NCBI RefSeq assembly: GCF_004363095.1
Contig: NZ_SNYO01000001.1
Span: 1,116,001 to 1,180,000, forward strand
Length of the DNA stretch: 64,000 nucleotides
Origin: Actinomycetospora succinea
GTDB lineage: Bacteria; Actinomycetota; Actinomycetes; Mycobacteriales; Pseudonocardiaceae
Direction of reading: 5' to 3'
Positions 1 through 8,550 of the stretch are shown one piece after another. Positions within the stretch are counted from its first letter, which is position 1. Every line of letters begins with the position of its first letter. The notes below the pieces were generated by a model. It saw nothing but the letters and a program-made list of their open reading frames with translations, was not told where the DNA came from and ran no database searches. A program made the position numbers and the translations under genes.

Positions 1-1
1 G

Positions 2-607
2 AACCGCCACGAGATGGCGTCGTACGAGAACGCCGACGAGGTGGTCAAGGGCATCCGCAGCGCGGTCAAGCAGTTCCGCCCCGAGGTCATCGTCCTGGCC
101 GGCGAGGTCCAGGGCCGCTCCTCGGTGCGCAACGAGCTGCCCGGCGACCTCGCCGACATCACCCGCGAGATCGAGGCCGGCAGCCGGGCCGCCGGCGCGT
201 CGGAGGACGCGCTCGAGGACGAGATGCTCACGGCCGCCGGCGTCGTCGCCACCGAGCGCGAGACGCGCGTGCGCCAACGCTTCGAGGAGGGCAAGGGCCA
301 CGCCAACGCGGTCGAGGGCCTCGAGCCGGTCCTCGAGGCCGCCCGCACCGGCGCCGTCGACACGCTGCTGCTGGTCGACGGCCAGGAGGTGCCCGGGGAG
401 CTCTACGTCGGTTCCTCGCCCGAGCAGATCTCCACCGACCCGGCCAACCTGAAGGAGATGTCCGACGTCGAGCCCGTCGCCCGGCCCGCCGAGCAGGTGC
501 TGCTGCGCGCCGTCGGCGCGCTCGGCGGCGACGTCCAGGTCCTCGGCGGTGGCGCCGAGCTCCAGGACGGCGTCGGCGCGAACCTGCGCTTCCCGACCGG
601 GAGCTGA
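2..607 (+). CDS. Release-factor-like (baeRF / Rv2629-type) protein, 5' end missing
   Basis: The reading frame is open to the left edge, so only about 200 C-terminal residues are seen. The Met at position 14 is probably internal. The visible part has a segment RPEVIVLAGEVQGR (a beta strand and turn as in eRF1/Vms1-like domains), a charged helical middle, and a C-terminal region LLRAVGALGGDVQVLGG that resembles the end of the eRF1-like core. This layout fits the actinobacterial host-factor/ribosome-associated baeRF family typified by Rv2629. The assignment rests on pattern recall and the molecular role is unproven. The gene ends 22 bp before a strong hairpin and converges on kynureninase. Confidence 0.55.
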   Translation, partial: NRHEMASYENADEVVKGIRSAVKQFRPEVIVLAGEVQGRSSVRNELPGDLADITREIEAGSRAAGASEDALEDEMLTAAGVVATERETRVRQRFEEGKGHANAVEGLEPVLEAARTGAVDTLLLVDGQEVPGELYVGSSPEQISTDPANLKEMSDVEPVARPAEQVLLRAVGALGGDVQVLGGGAELQDGVGANLRFPTGS

Positions 608-628
608 TCTCCGCCACCGCCGTACGAC

Positions 629-675
629 ACGAACGCGCCGTTCGCTGCTCCCAGCGCAGCGAACGGCGCGTTCGT
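629..675. terminator. Perfect 20-bp inverted repeat, bidirectional terminator
   Basis: Arms 629-648 and 656-675 are perfect reverse complements (20 bp) around a 7-nt loop. The element lies between two convergent genes and touches neither coding end, as expected for a shared terminator. On the plus strand the right arm is followed by TGTTA rather than a long T run. The arm ends (ACGAACG, CGCTGC) recur in the acs terminator at 17630-17676. Confidence 0.8.
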
Positions 676-677
676 TG

Positions 678-1841
678 TTACTGGACCAGCCCCGCCAGTT
701 CCCGCGCCGCGGTGCGGGCGTCGTCGACGGTCACGTACGGCGCCGCGAAGCCGAAGCGCAGCAGGTCCGGCGGCCGGGCGTCGACGACGACGCCGCGCCG
801 GGCCAGCGCCGCGCACAGGCCCTCGGCGTCGCGGACCCGGACCGCGACGTGCCCGCCCCGGCGCTCGTGCGCGCGCGGGGTGACGACGTCCGCGGCGTCC
901 GGCAGCGCCTCGAGGAACGCGTCGCCGAGCGCCAGGGACGCGGCGCGGACACCGGCGAGGTCAGGGCTGTCGGGGCCGTCGAACACCCCGAGCGCCCCGT
1001 CGAGCGCGAGCATCGAGAGCATCGGCGGGGTCCCGATGCGCAGGCGCCCGACGCCCGGCGCCGGCGTCCACGCCTCGGTCATCGCGAACGGGTCGGCGTG
1101 CCCGGTCCAGCCGGTGAGCGGCGGGTCGAGGACGTCGTGGTGGCGGGCCGCGACGTAGGCGAACGCCGGCGCGCCGGGCCCGCCGTTGAGGTACTTGTAC
1201 GTGCAGCCCACCGCGAGGTCGACGTCGAGCGCGTCGAGGGCCACCGGCATCACGCCCACCGCGTGCGAGAGGTCGACGAGCACGACGGCGCCGGCCTCGT
1301 GGGCGCGCTCGACGATCGCCGCGAGGTCCCAGCGCTCGCCGGTCCGGAAGTCGACGGCGGGCACGGCGACCACCGCGGTGTCGGCGTCCGGGACCATCGC
1401 GTCGGGCGAGGCGGTGCGCAGCTCGAGACCCGTCAGGCGCGCCACCGACGCGGCGAGGTAGCGGTCGGTGGGGAAGTGGCCGCCGTCGGAGACCAGCACG
1501 CTGCGCCCGGGACGCAGCCGGGCGGCGGCAATCAGCGCGCCGAAGAGCTGCACCGACGTCGAGTCGCCGACGACGACCTGCCCCGGCGCCGCCCCGACCA
1601 GCGCGCCCACCCGGTCCCCGAGGCGCTGCGGGGTCGCCCACCAGCCGCAGTCCTCCCAGCCCGCGACGCCGACCGCCGCCCACTGCTCGTCGACGGCGGC
1701 CAGCAGGGCCGTCCGCGCGGCGCGGGGCTGCGCGCCGAGGGAGTTGCCGGCGAGGTAGACCGCGTCGGAGCCGTCGGGCGCGCGGGGCAGGACGAAGTCG
1801 GTGCGCGCGAACCCGGGCTCAGGCGAACTGTTCGAGGGCAC
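678..1841 (-). CDS. kynU: Kynureninase
   Basis: PLP-dependent hydrolase that cleaves kynurenine (or 3-hydroxykynurenine) to anthranilate and alanine in tryptophan catabolism. The 387-residue length is close to the family norm. Family signatures visible: FPTDRY near residue 123, DLSHAVG (Asp190, His193) and the Schiff-base lysine in [12 protein letters not shown] (Lys216). The chosen GTG start lies inside the 3' end of sthA (23-bp overlap), which suggests translational coupling; no clear ribosome site is seen in front of it. No other kynurenine-pathway gene is in view, so its pairing with a transhydrogenase is unexplained. Confidence 0.88.
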   Translation of the reverse strand: MPSNSSPEPGFARTDFVLPRAPDGSDAVYLAGNSLGAQPRAARTALLAAVDEQWAAVGVAGWEDCGWWATPQRLGDRVGALVGAAPGQVVVGDSTSVQLFGALIAAARLRPGRSVLVSDGGHFPTDRYLAASVARLTGLELRTASPDAMVPDADTAVVAVPAVDFRTGERWDLAAIVERAHEAGAVVLVDLSHAVGVMPVALDALDVDLAVGCTYKYLNGGPGAPAFAYVAARHHDVLDPPLTGWTGHADPFAMTEAWTPAPGVGRLRIGTPPMLSMLALDGALGVFDGPDSPDLAGVRAASLALGDAFLEALPDAADVVTPRAHERRGGHVAVRVRDAEGLCAALARRGVVVDARPPDLLRFGFAAPYVTVDDARTAARELAGLVQ

Positions 1842-3276
1842 GGATCTTGTTCGTCGCGTCGAGCGCGGCGACCTTGTAGGCCTCGGACAGCGTCGGGTAG
1901 TTCAGGACGGCGTCGACGAGGTAGTCGACGGTCCCGCCACACCCCATGATCGCCTGCCCGATGTGCACCAGCTCGGTGGCCGAGGTGCCGAACACGTGCA
2001 CGCCGAGCAGCGCGTGCGTGTCGGGGGAGACCAGCAGCTTGAGCATCCCGTAGTCGTCGCCGACGATCTGGCCGCGCGCGAGCTCCCGGTAGCGCGAGAT
2101 GCCGACCTCGTAGGGGACCGCCTTCTCGGTCAGCTCGGACTCGGTCGCCCCGCAGTAGCTGACCTCGGGAATCGTGTAGATCCCGAACGGCGAGACCTCG
2201 GCCATGGAATGGACCGGTTCGCCGAACGCGTGGTACGCCGCCTGCCGGCCCTGCTCCATCGACGTCGCCGCGAGCGCGGGGAAGCCGATGACGTCGCCGA
2301 CCGAGTAGATGTGCGGCACCGCGGTGCGGAAGTGCTCGTCGACCTTGATCCGGCCGCGGGCGTCGGTCTCGAGCCCGGCGCGCTCGACGGCGAGCTCGTC
2401 GGTGACGCCCTGGCGCCCCGCCGAGTACATGACCGTCTCGGCCGGGATCTTCTTGCCGGAGACGAGCGTGGTCACCGTGCCGCGCTCGGACACCGAGACC
2501 CCGGAGACCTCCTCGCCGAAGCGGAAGGTGACCGCGAGGTCGCGCAGGTGGAACTTCAGCGACTCGACGACCTCGGCGTCGCAGAAGTCGAGCATCTGCG
2601 GGCGCCGCTCGACGACGGTGACGCGCGTGCCGAGGGCGGCGAACATCGAGGCGTACTCGATGCCGATCACGCCGGCACCGACGACGACCATGCTCGACGG
2701 GATGTGCTCCATGGTCAGGATGCCGTCGGAGTCGAGGACGCGGCGGTCGTCGAACTCCACCTGCGGCGGCCGGGCGGGCCGGGTACCGGTGGCGATGACG
2801 ACGCGGTCGGCCGTGACCACCTGGTGCTCGCCGCGGCGCTCGCCGATGACCTCGATGCTGTGGTCGTCGACGAACCGCGCGGCGCCGGCGAGCAGGTCGA
2901 CCCGGTTGCGCTGCAGCTGCGCCCGGATCACCTCCTCCTCGCGCCCGATGACGAAGTGGGTGCGGGCCAGCAGGTCCTGGACGGTGATGTCCTGCTTGAC
3001 GCGGTAGCTCTCGCCGTAGAGCCCGCGCATCGCGTAGCCGGTGAGGTAGAGGACGGCCTCGCGCAGCGTCTTCGACGGGATCGTGCCGGTCTGCGTGCAG
3101 ACACCGCCGATCATGCCGCGACGCTCGACGACGGCGACGCGCTTGCCGAGCTTGGCCGCCGCGATCGCCGCCTTCTGCCCGCCGGGGCCGGAGCCGATGA
3201 CCACGAGGTCGTAGTCGCGGCGCGGTGCGGCATCGGGTTCGGACACGGGCTCAGCGGGCGGATCCACCGGGTGCAC
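1819..3276 (-). CDS. sthA: Soluble (Si-specific) NAD(P)+ transhydrogenase
   Basis: Cytosolic flavoprotein that exchanges hydride between NADPH and NAD+. It has an FAD Rossmann motif [10 protein letters not shown], then [13 protein letters not shown], where only one of the two disulfide cysteines of lipoamide dehydrogenases is kept, as is typical of SthA. A second Rossmann motif [19 protein letters not shown] and the C-terminal dimerisation segment [16 protein letters not shown] follow. The GTG at 3276 (485 aa) is preceded by GAGGGTGA at good spacing; the GTG at 3246 (475 aa) is the alternative. Divergent from the DUF4192 gene. In mycobacteria sthA lies near ideR and sigB, as it does here. Confidence 0.9.
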   Translation of the reverse strand: MHPVDPPAEPVSEPDAAPRRDYDLVVIGSGPGGQKAAIAAAKLGKRVAVVERRGMIGGVCTQTGTIPSKTLREAVLYLTGYAMRGLYGESYRVKQDITVQDLLARTHFVIGREEEVIRAQLQRNRVDLLAGAARFVDDHSIEVIGERRGEHQVVTADRVVIATGTRPARPPQVEFDDRRVLDSDGILTMEHIPSSMVVVGAGVIGIEYASMFAALGTRVTVVERRPQMLDFCDAEVVESLKFHLRDLAVTFRFGEEVSGVSVSERGTVTTLVSGKKIPAETVMYSAGRQGVTDELAVERAGLETDARGRIKVDEHFRTAVPHIYSVGDVIGFPALAATSMEQGRQAAYHAFGEPVHSMAEVSPFGIYTIPEVSYCGATESELTEKAVPYEVGISRYRELARGQIVGDDYGMLKLLVSPDTHALLGVHVFGTSATELVHIGQAIMGCGGTVDYLVDAVLNYPTLSEAYKVAALDATNKIRALEQFA

Positions 3277-3412
3277 GCTGCTCACCCTCGCCGTCGCCGC
3301 GCAGACCGGCAACCGCACCGCCGGTGACGGGCGCGCGAACAGCGCGGGCCCGTTGTCCACAGGCCCGGAAATCGTTCGGAGCCGGGGGAACCGCCGCTGC
3401 GTCGGAACCCGT

Positions 3413-4477
3413 GTGAACACCGAACCCCGGTCCGCGTCCCTGTCCCTGCGCCTGCACGACCCCGGCGAGCTCGTGGCCGCGGTGCCCCACCTGCTGGGCT
3501 TCCGGCCCGTGGCGTCCCTCGTCCTGGTCGCGGTCCACGGCACCGGCCGGAGCCGCCGTCTCGGTGTCGTCGCACGGGCGGACCTCCCGCCGCCGGACGA
3601 CCTCGACGCGGTGGTGCACGGGTGCGCCGCGCGGGTCGCGGCGACCGGCCCGCGGGAGGTGATGGTGATCGTGGTCGAGGAGGCGGACGGCACGGACGGT
3701 CTGGCCGACCCGCCGCGCCGGGACGTCGCCGACGCCGCCCGCGAGGCCTTCACCGGCCACGGCGTCGACACCGCCACGCGGATGTGGGTGCCGCGCATCG
3801 CCGGCGGCGCGCCCTGGCGCTGCTACCCGCCGTGCGACTGCCGCGGCACCGTCGGGCCGACCGACGACTCGCCGCTTGCGGCCGCCGCGGCCTGGCTGGG
3901 GCAGGTCACCTACGACTCGCGGGCCGAGCTCGAGGCCTCGCTCGCCCCGGGCCCGCCGCTCCCGCGCCTCGACGGGCTGCTGCGCGCCGAGCTCGAGGCC
4001 GCGATCCTCGACCGCGAGCTCGGCGGGCCCGCGGCCGCGCGCCGCGACCTGGACGCCGTCGCGACGGCGCGCGACGAGGTGGCGGCCGGCCGGGTGCTCA
4101 CCGACACCGAGATCGCCCGGGTCGCCGTGGCGCTGGGCGACCCCGTGGTGCGCGACGCCGCCATGGGCTGGGCGCTCGACCCGGACGAGGCCGTGGCGGC
4201 GGCCGCGCAGGCACTGTGGACGCTGCTGGTCCGGGCGGTGCCGGCCCCGGAGGTCGCCGACCCCGCGGTGCTGCTCGCCTGCACGCTGCTGGTGCGGGGC
4301 GGCTCGGCGCTGGTCGGGGTCGCCCTCGAGCGTGCGCACCGCGCCGACCCGGGGCACCGGCTGACCACCATCGTGCAAACGCTCCTCGCGACCGGCGCGG
4401 GCCCGGAGGCGGTGCGCGCGGTCATCCGCGACGCGAGCGCCGAGTCGGTGGCGCACCTGCGGGGACGGGCCGGGTGA
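3413..4477 (+). CDS. DUF4192 domain protein
   Basis: About 354 residues. The opening [30 protein letters not shown] is the DUF4192 signature (split here: start LHDPGELV, then HLLGFRP). The C-terminal half is alanine-rich and helical, with repeated acidic stretches. No catalytic motif or signal peptide was recognised, so the protein is probably cytoplasmic. The function of the family is unknown; its members are widespread in actinobacteria. The GTG at 3413 is chosen because the domain starts about 12 residues later; a TTG at 3353 in the same frame is possible. Convergent with galE across a 19-bp gap. Confidence 0.8.
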   Translation: MNTEPRSASLSLRLHDPGELVAAVPHLLGFRPVASLVLVAVHGTGRSRRLGVVARADLPPPDDLDAVVHGCAARVAATGPREVMVIVVEEADGTDGLADPPRRDVADAAREAFTGHGVDTATRMWVPRIAGGAPWRCYPPCDCRGTVGPTDDSPLAAAAAWLGQVTYDSRAELEASLAPGPPLPRLDGLLRAELEAAILDRELGGPAAARRDLDAVATARDEVAAGRVLTDTEIARVAVALGDPVVRDAAMGWALDPDEAVAAAAQALWTLLVRAVPAPEVADPAVLLACTLLVRGGSALVGVALERAHRADPGHRLTTIVQTLLATGAGPEAVRAVIRDASAESVAHLRGRAG

Positions 4478-4496
4478 GTCTCAGCCGGCGATGCGC

Positions 4497-5507
4497 TCAG
4501 CCCGCGGCCCGGGACCGCGCGAAGGCCCAGGCGTCCGCGACGATCCCGTCGAGGTCGGTGTGGGTCGGCTTCCAGCCCAGCTCGTCGCGGGCGCGCGCGG
4601 ACGAGGCGACGAGGACCCCGGGGTCGCCGGTGCGTCGCGGGGCGACGCGGGCCGGGATCGGGTGGCCGGTGACGCGGCGGCAGGCCTCGATCACCTCGAG
4701 CACCGAGAACCCGGTGCCGTTGCCGAGGTTGCAGACGAGGTGGCCGCCCGCCTTCTCGATCACGGAGGCGTCGCCGCGGGCGAGCAGGTCGAGCGCGAGG
4801 AGGTGGGCCTCGGCGAGGTCGTCGACGTGGATGTAGTCGCGCACGCAGGTGCCGTCGGCGGTGGGCCAGTCGTCGCCGAAGATCGCGATCTCGTCCCGCT
4901 GCCCGAGGGCGACCTGGAGCACGAGCGGGATGAGGTGGGTCTCGACGGTGTGCCGCTCGCCGAGGGCGCTCCCGGCGCCCGCGTGCGCGCCGGCCACGTT
5001 GAAGTAGCGCAGGCTCACCGCGCCGAGCTCGCCCCCGGACGCGGCGGCGTAGGTGCCGATCGCGTGGTCGACGGCGAGCTTCGTGGCGCCGTAGGTGTTG
5101 GTGGGCCGGGTCGGTGCGTCCTCGGTGATCGGCGAGGACTCCGGCTCGCCGTAGGTCGCGGCCGTCGACGAGAACACCAGGCGCGGCACGCGGTGGCGGC
5201 ACACCGCGTCGAGCAGGGCGATCGTCGTGACGACGTTGCCGTGCCAGTACTTCGCGGGCTTCTCGGCCGACTCGCCGACCAGCGAGCGGGCCGCGCAGTG
5301 GATCACGCCGTCGACGCCCCCGGCGCCGAGGACGTCGTCGGCGACCTCCGCGACGTCGCCCACCACGAGCCGCGCGCCCGCGGGGACGGCGTCCTCGTGC
5401 CCGGTGGTGAGGTCGTCGACCACCACCACGTCGTGCCCGGCGTCGAGCAGGTGCTGTGCGCACACACTGCCGACGTAGCCCGCCCCGCCCGTGACCACCA
5501 GCGTCAT
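4497..5507 (-). CDS. galE: UDP-glucose 4-epimerase
   Basis: Short-chain dehydrogenase-fold enzyme that interconverts UDP-glucose and UDP-galactose. Evidence: N-terminal NAD-binding TGGAGYVG, the catalytic Tyr139/Lys143 pair in YGATK, a preceding FSSTAATYG strand, the RYFNVAGA substrate loop, and [15 protein letters not shown]. The 336-residue length is normal. It lies 48 bp downstream of ideR on the same strand, but a CACACT -10-like hexamer (5520-5515) seven bases before the ATG suggests its own leaderless promoter. The product would supply UDP-galactose for cell-wall galactan. Confidence 0.93.
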   Translation of the reverse strand: MTLVVTGGAGYVGSVCAQHLLDAGHDVVVVDDLTTGHEDAVPAGARLVVGDVAEVADDVLGAGGVDGVIHCAARSLVGESAEKPAKYWHGNVVTTIALLDAVCRHRVPRLVFSSTAATYGEPESSPITEDAPTRPTNTYGATKLAVDHAIGTYAAASGGELGAVSLRYFNVAGAHAGAGSALGERHTVETHLIPLVLQVALGQRDEIAIFGDDWPTADGTCVRDYIHVDDLAEAHLLALDLLARGDASVIEKAGGHLVCNLGNGTGFSVLEVIEACRRVTGHPIPARVAPRRTGDPGVLVASSARARDELGWKPTHTDLDGIVADAWAFARSRAAG

Positions 5508-5555
5508 GGTCGCCAGTGTGCCGGGCGGACCCGGCGCCGGACGGGCTGGGTGGAC

Positions 5556-6284
5556 CTACTGCGCGCGGACCAGGACGGCGTGGGCGACCAGGGGGTCGAC
5601 CTCCGAGCGCGCGCCCTTGTGCCCGACGCCCACGGCGTCGCCGAAGCGGGGGATGGCGATGACGTCGACGTCGCTGCCGGGCAGGACACCGGCGGACTTG
5701 AGGTGGGCCATGAGCGGCTCGTTGAGCTGGATGTGCTCGGCGATGCGGCGCACCTCGACCTTGCCGCCACCGCTGCGCGCGAACTCGTCGAGGCGCACGA
5801 GGCCGGCCTCGTCGGGCGTCGGCGTGCGCTGCGGCGCGGTGACCTCGCCGTCGATCTCCGCGCCGCTGCGCAGGGACTCGAGGCCGGGGATCGGGTTGCC
5901 GTACGGCGACACCGAGGGCTCGCCGAGCAGCGTGAAGAGCTTGCGCTCGACCGCGTCGCTCATGACGTGCTCCCAGCGGCACGCCTCGACGTGGACGTGC
6001 TCCCACTCGAGCCCGATGACGTTGACGAGCAGCAGCTCGGCGAGGCGGTGCTTGCGCATGACGGCGACCGCCTTGGCGCGGCCGGCGGGGGTGAGCTCGA
6101 GGTGGCGATCGCCGGCGACGTGGACGAGCCCGTCGCGCTCCATGCGCGCCACGGTCTGGCTCACGGTCGGCCCGCTCTGCTCCAGGCGCTCCGCGATGCG
6201 GGCTCGGAGGGGGACGACCCCTTCCTCCTCGAGCTCGTAGATCGTGCGGAGGTACATCTCGGTGGTGTCGATGAGGTCGTTCAT
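5556..6284 (-). CDS. ideR: Iron-dependent repressor, DtxR family
   Basis: Metal-activated dimeric DNA-binding repressor of siderophore and iron-uptake genes. The N-terminal winged helix contains SGPTVSQTVARMERDGL. All metal ligands of DtxR/IdeR are present at canonical positions: Met10, Cys102, Glu105, His106 (primary site) and His79, Glu83, His98 (ancillary site). A C-terminal SH3-like domain follows from about residue 150. The chosen ATG has AAAGGGG five bases upstream; an in-frame ATG at 6308 lacks this. The length (242 aa) fits the family. Divergent from the sulfurtransferase. I see no IdeR box in the short upstream region. Confidence 0.93.
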   Translation of the reverse strand: MNDLIDTTEMYLRTIYELEEEGVVPLRARIAERLEQSGPTVSQTVARMERDGLVHVAGDRHLELTPAGRAKAVAVMRKHRLAELLLVNVIGLEWEHVHVEACRWEHVMSDAVERKLFTLLGEPSVSPYGNPIPGLESLRSGAEIDGEVTAPQRTPTPDEAGLVRLDEFARSGGGKVEVRRIAEHIQLNEPLMAHLKSAGVLPGSDVDVIAIPRFGDAVGVGHKGARSEVDPLVAHAVLVRAQ

Positions 6285-6369
6285 GTCCACCCCTTTCTCC
6301 GCACCCATGGTACCGACGGCGCCAGACACCGGACGGCGGTCGCTTCGTGGGGCAGGGCACGATCGTCCC

Positions 6370-7299
6370 ATGGCCACCTCGCCGGGTCCCCTGCCCACAC
6401 CGGTCGTGTCCGTCGCCTGGTTGCGGGAGGCGCTGGGGCGTGAGGACCGGCGTCCCGTCGTGCTCGACGTGCGCTGGACGCTGCGCCCGCCGCCCCGCAA
6501 CGCCAAGGAGCGCAAGGCCGCCGCGCGGGAGGACCCGCCCGGTCTCGTGGAGCACGAGGCGGGGCACATCCCGGGCGCGGTCTACGTCGACCTCGACACC
6601 GAGCTCGCCGGCCCGCCCGGGCCCGCGGGACGCCACCCGCTGCCCGATCCCGACGTGCTCGAGGAGACCGTGCAGCGCGCCGGGGCGGACGACGACTCCG
6701 AGATCGTCCTCTACGACGGCGGCGACGGGATGGCGTCGGCGCGGGCGTGGTGGGTGCTGCGGTGGGCGGGGCTCCACCCCGGCCAGGTCGCGGTGCTCGA
6801 CGGCGGCTGGCCCGCGTGGACGGCGGCCGGCGGTGAGGTCGCGACGACGTCGGGCGGCGTGCGCCGGCCCGGCGGCCTGCGGCTCACGGCGGGCTCGATG
6901 CCGGTGCTCACCGCCGAGGACGCCGCGGGCGTGGCGGCGGACGAGGGCGGCGTGCTGCTCGACGGCCGCGCGGCCGAGCGCTTCCGCGGCGAGACCGAGC
7001 CGCTCGACCCGATCGCCGGCCACGTGCCGGGCGCGGCGAACATGCCCGCCGCGTCGCTGATCGCCGACGGCCACTGGCGCGACCCCGACGACGCCGCCGC
7101 GATCCTGCGCCCGCTGGTGGAGGAGGCCGGGTCGGTCGGCGCGTACTGCGGCTCCGGGGTGAGCGCGGCGATGCTCGTGCTCGGCCTCGAGCACGCCGGG
7201 CTGCGTCCGCCCGAGGACCCCGCGGGCCTGTACGTCGGCAGCTGGTCGCACTGGTGCGGGACGGGACGCCCGGTCGAGACCGGCGAGGGCGCCGGGTAG
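6370..7299 (+). CDS. sseA: 3-mercaptopyruvate / thiosulfate sulfurtransferase (two rhodanese domains)
   Basis: Transfers sulfane sulfur from mercaptopyruvate or thiosulfate to an acceptor. It has tandem rhodanese folds. The first, inactive domain carries VLDVRW and HIPGAVYVDLDTEL near the start. The second carries LLDGRAAERFRGE, the HVPGAANMPA loop and the active-site Cys260 in CGSGVSA, which is closer to mercaptopyruvate (CGSGVTA) than thiosulfate (CRxGxT) enzymes. 309 aa, normal length. A CACGAT hexamer (6358-6363) lies 6 nt before the ATG, fitting leaderless expression. Followed after 17 bp by acuC. Confidence 0.87.
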   Translation: MATSPGPLPTPVVSVAWLREALGREDRRPVVLDVRWTLRPPPRNAKERKAAAREDPPGLVEHEAGHIPGAVYVDLDTELAGPPGPAGRHPLPDPDVLEETVQRAGADDDSEIVLYDGGDGMASARAWWVLRWAGLHPGQVAVLDGGWPAWTAAGGEVATTSGGVRRPGGLRLTAGSMPVLTAEDAAGVAADEGGVLLDGRAAERFRGETEPLDPIAGHVPGAANMPAASLIADGHWRDPDDAAAILRPLVEEAGSVGAYCGSGVSAAMLVLGLEHAGLRPPEDPAGLYVGSWSHWCGTGRPVETGEGAG

Positions 7300-7304
7300 G
7301 TCGG

Positions 7305-7310
7305 TAGGGT
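7305..7310 (+). promoter_or_regulatory. -10 element TAGGGT for leaderless acuC
   Basis: TAGGGT ends 6 nt before the acuC GTG, so transcription would begin at or next to the start codon. There is no Shine-Dalgarno sequence in the gap. The same arrangement recurs at many genes in this window. Confidence 0.5.
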
Positions 7311-7316
7311 CCGGGC

Positions 7317-8516
7317 GTGACCAGCTCCGGTGCGCCGACCGTGGACCCGGCCCGCGTGGCCGTGGTGTGGGACGAGAGCCTCCTGGGCTACAAGCTCTCG
7401 GAGGAGCACCCGCTGCACCCGGTGCGCCTCGACCTCACCATGCGCCTTGCCCGTTCCCTCGGGGTGCTCGAGGGGATCGAGCCGCTGGTGCCGGTGCCCG
7501 CCCCGGACTCCGAGGTCGAGCGCATCCACGTCGCGTCCTACCTCGACGCGGTGCGCCGGGCCCCGTCCCACGGCGACGACCCGCGCCACCAGCTCGGCAC
7601 GTCCGACAACCCGATCTTCGAGGGCATGCACGAGGCGAGCGCCCTGGTCTGCGGCGGCTCGATCGCCGCGGCCCGGGAGATCGCCGAGGGCCGCGCCGAC
7701 CGGGCGGTCAACATCGCGGGCGGCCTGCACCACGCGATGGCCGACCACGCCTGGGGCTTCTGCGTCTACAACGACTGCGCCGTCGCGATCTCGTGGTTGC
7801 TCGACCACGGCTACGAGCGCATCTGCTACATCGACACCGACGTCCACCACGGCGACGGCGTCCAGGCCGCGTTCTACGACGACGACCGGGTGCTGACGAT
7901 CTCGATGCACCAGCACCCGCGCACGCTGTGGCCGGGCACCGGGTTCGCCTCCGAGCTGGGCTCGGGCCGGGCGTCGGGCAGCGCGGTGAACCTCGCGCTC
8001 CCGCCTGGCACCCGCGACGCCGGCTGGCTGCGCGCCTTCCACGCCGTCGTGCCCGGGCTGCTGCGGTCGTTCCAGCCGCAGATCCTGGTCACCCAGTGCG
8101 GCGTCGACACCCACCACGAGGACCCGCTGGCCGAGCTCTCGCTCTCGGTCGACGGGCACCGCGCGATCTACCAGAGCCTGCGCCGGCTGGCCGCCGAGCA
8201 CAGCGGCGGCCAGTGGCTCGCGCTCGGCGGGGGCGGCTACGGCCTCTTCCGGGCGGTGCCGCGCTCGTGGACCCACCTGCTGGCGACGGTGCTCGACCGC
8301 GACGTCGAGCCGCACCGCCCGATCCCGGCCGACTGGACGTCCTACGCCACCGAGAAGACCCGCCGGCCCCTGCCGACCTCGATGACCGAGGACGCCCCGA
8401 CCGACTTCGAGCCGTGGGGCGGGTTCACCGAGGTCGAGGTGGACCCGTTCCTGCTCGAGACCCGGCGGGCCGTGTTCCCGCTGCACGGCCTCGACCCGGC
8501 GGACTCCCGCGACTGA
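7317..8516 (+). CDS. acuC: Acetoin utilization protein AcuC, class I-type histone-deacetylase-fold lysine deacylase
   Basis: Zinc-dependent deacylase that removes acetyl groups from lysines; the best-known AcuC target is acetyl-CoA synthetase. The tandem histidines of the active site are in AGGLHHAM, the zinc ligands in DTDVHHGDG and QCGVDTHHEDPL, and the glycine loop in GGGGYG. 399 aa, normal length. The GTG start is placed by the leaderless -10 at 7305. It is followed 34 bp later by the Pat acetyltransferase gene, and acs lies 7 kb downstream, which supports a role in reversible Acs acetylation (inference). Confidence 0.9.
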   Translation: MTSSGAPTVDPARVAVVWDESLLGYKLSEEHPLHPVRLDLTMRLARSLGVLEGIEPLVPVPAPDSEVERIHVASYLDAVRRAPSHGDDPRHQLGTSDNPIFEGMHEASALVCGGSIAAAREIAEGRADRAVNIAGGLHHAMADHAWGFCVYNDCAVAISWLLDHGYERICYIDTDVHHGDGVQAAFYDDDRVLTISMHQHPRTLWPGTGFASELGSGRASGSAVNLALPPGTRDAGWLRAFHAVVPGLLRSFQPQILVTQCGVDTHHEDPLAELSLSVDGHRAIYQSLRRLAAEHSGGQWLALGGGGYGLFRAVPRSWTHLLATVLDRDVEPHRPIPADWTSYATEKTRRPLPTSMTEDAPTDFEPWGGFTEVEVDPFLLETRRAVFPLHGLDPADSRD

Positions 8517-8550
8517 CCACAGCAGTACCCCGACCCACCCGAGGGCGAGG

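Noticed and set aside
6285-6369. Possible IdeR box between ideR and the sulfurtransferase
   Set aside because: No match to the TTAGGTTAGGCTAACCTAA-type dyad.
3910-7251. Long minus-strand frame over galE, ideR and sseA
   Set aside because: Low-complexity Arg/His/Pro translation with no domain; the real genes are in other frames.
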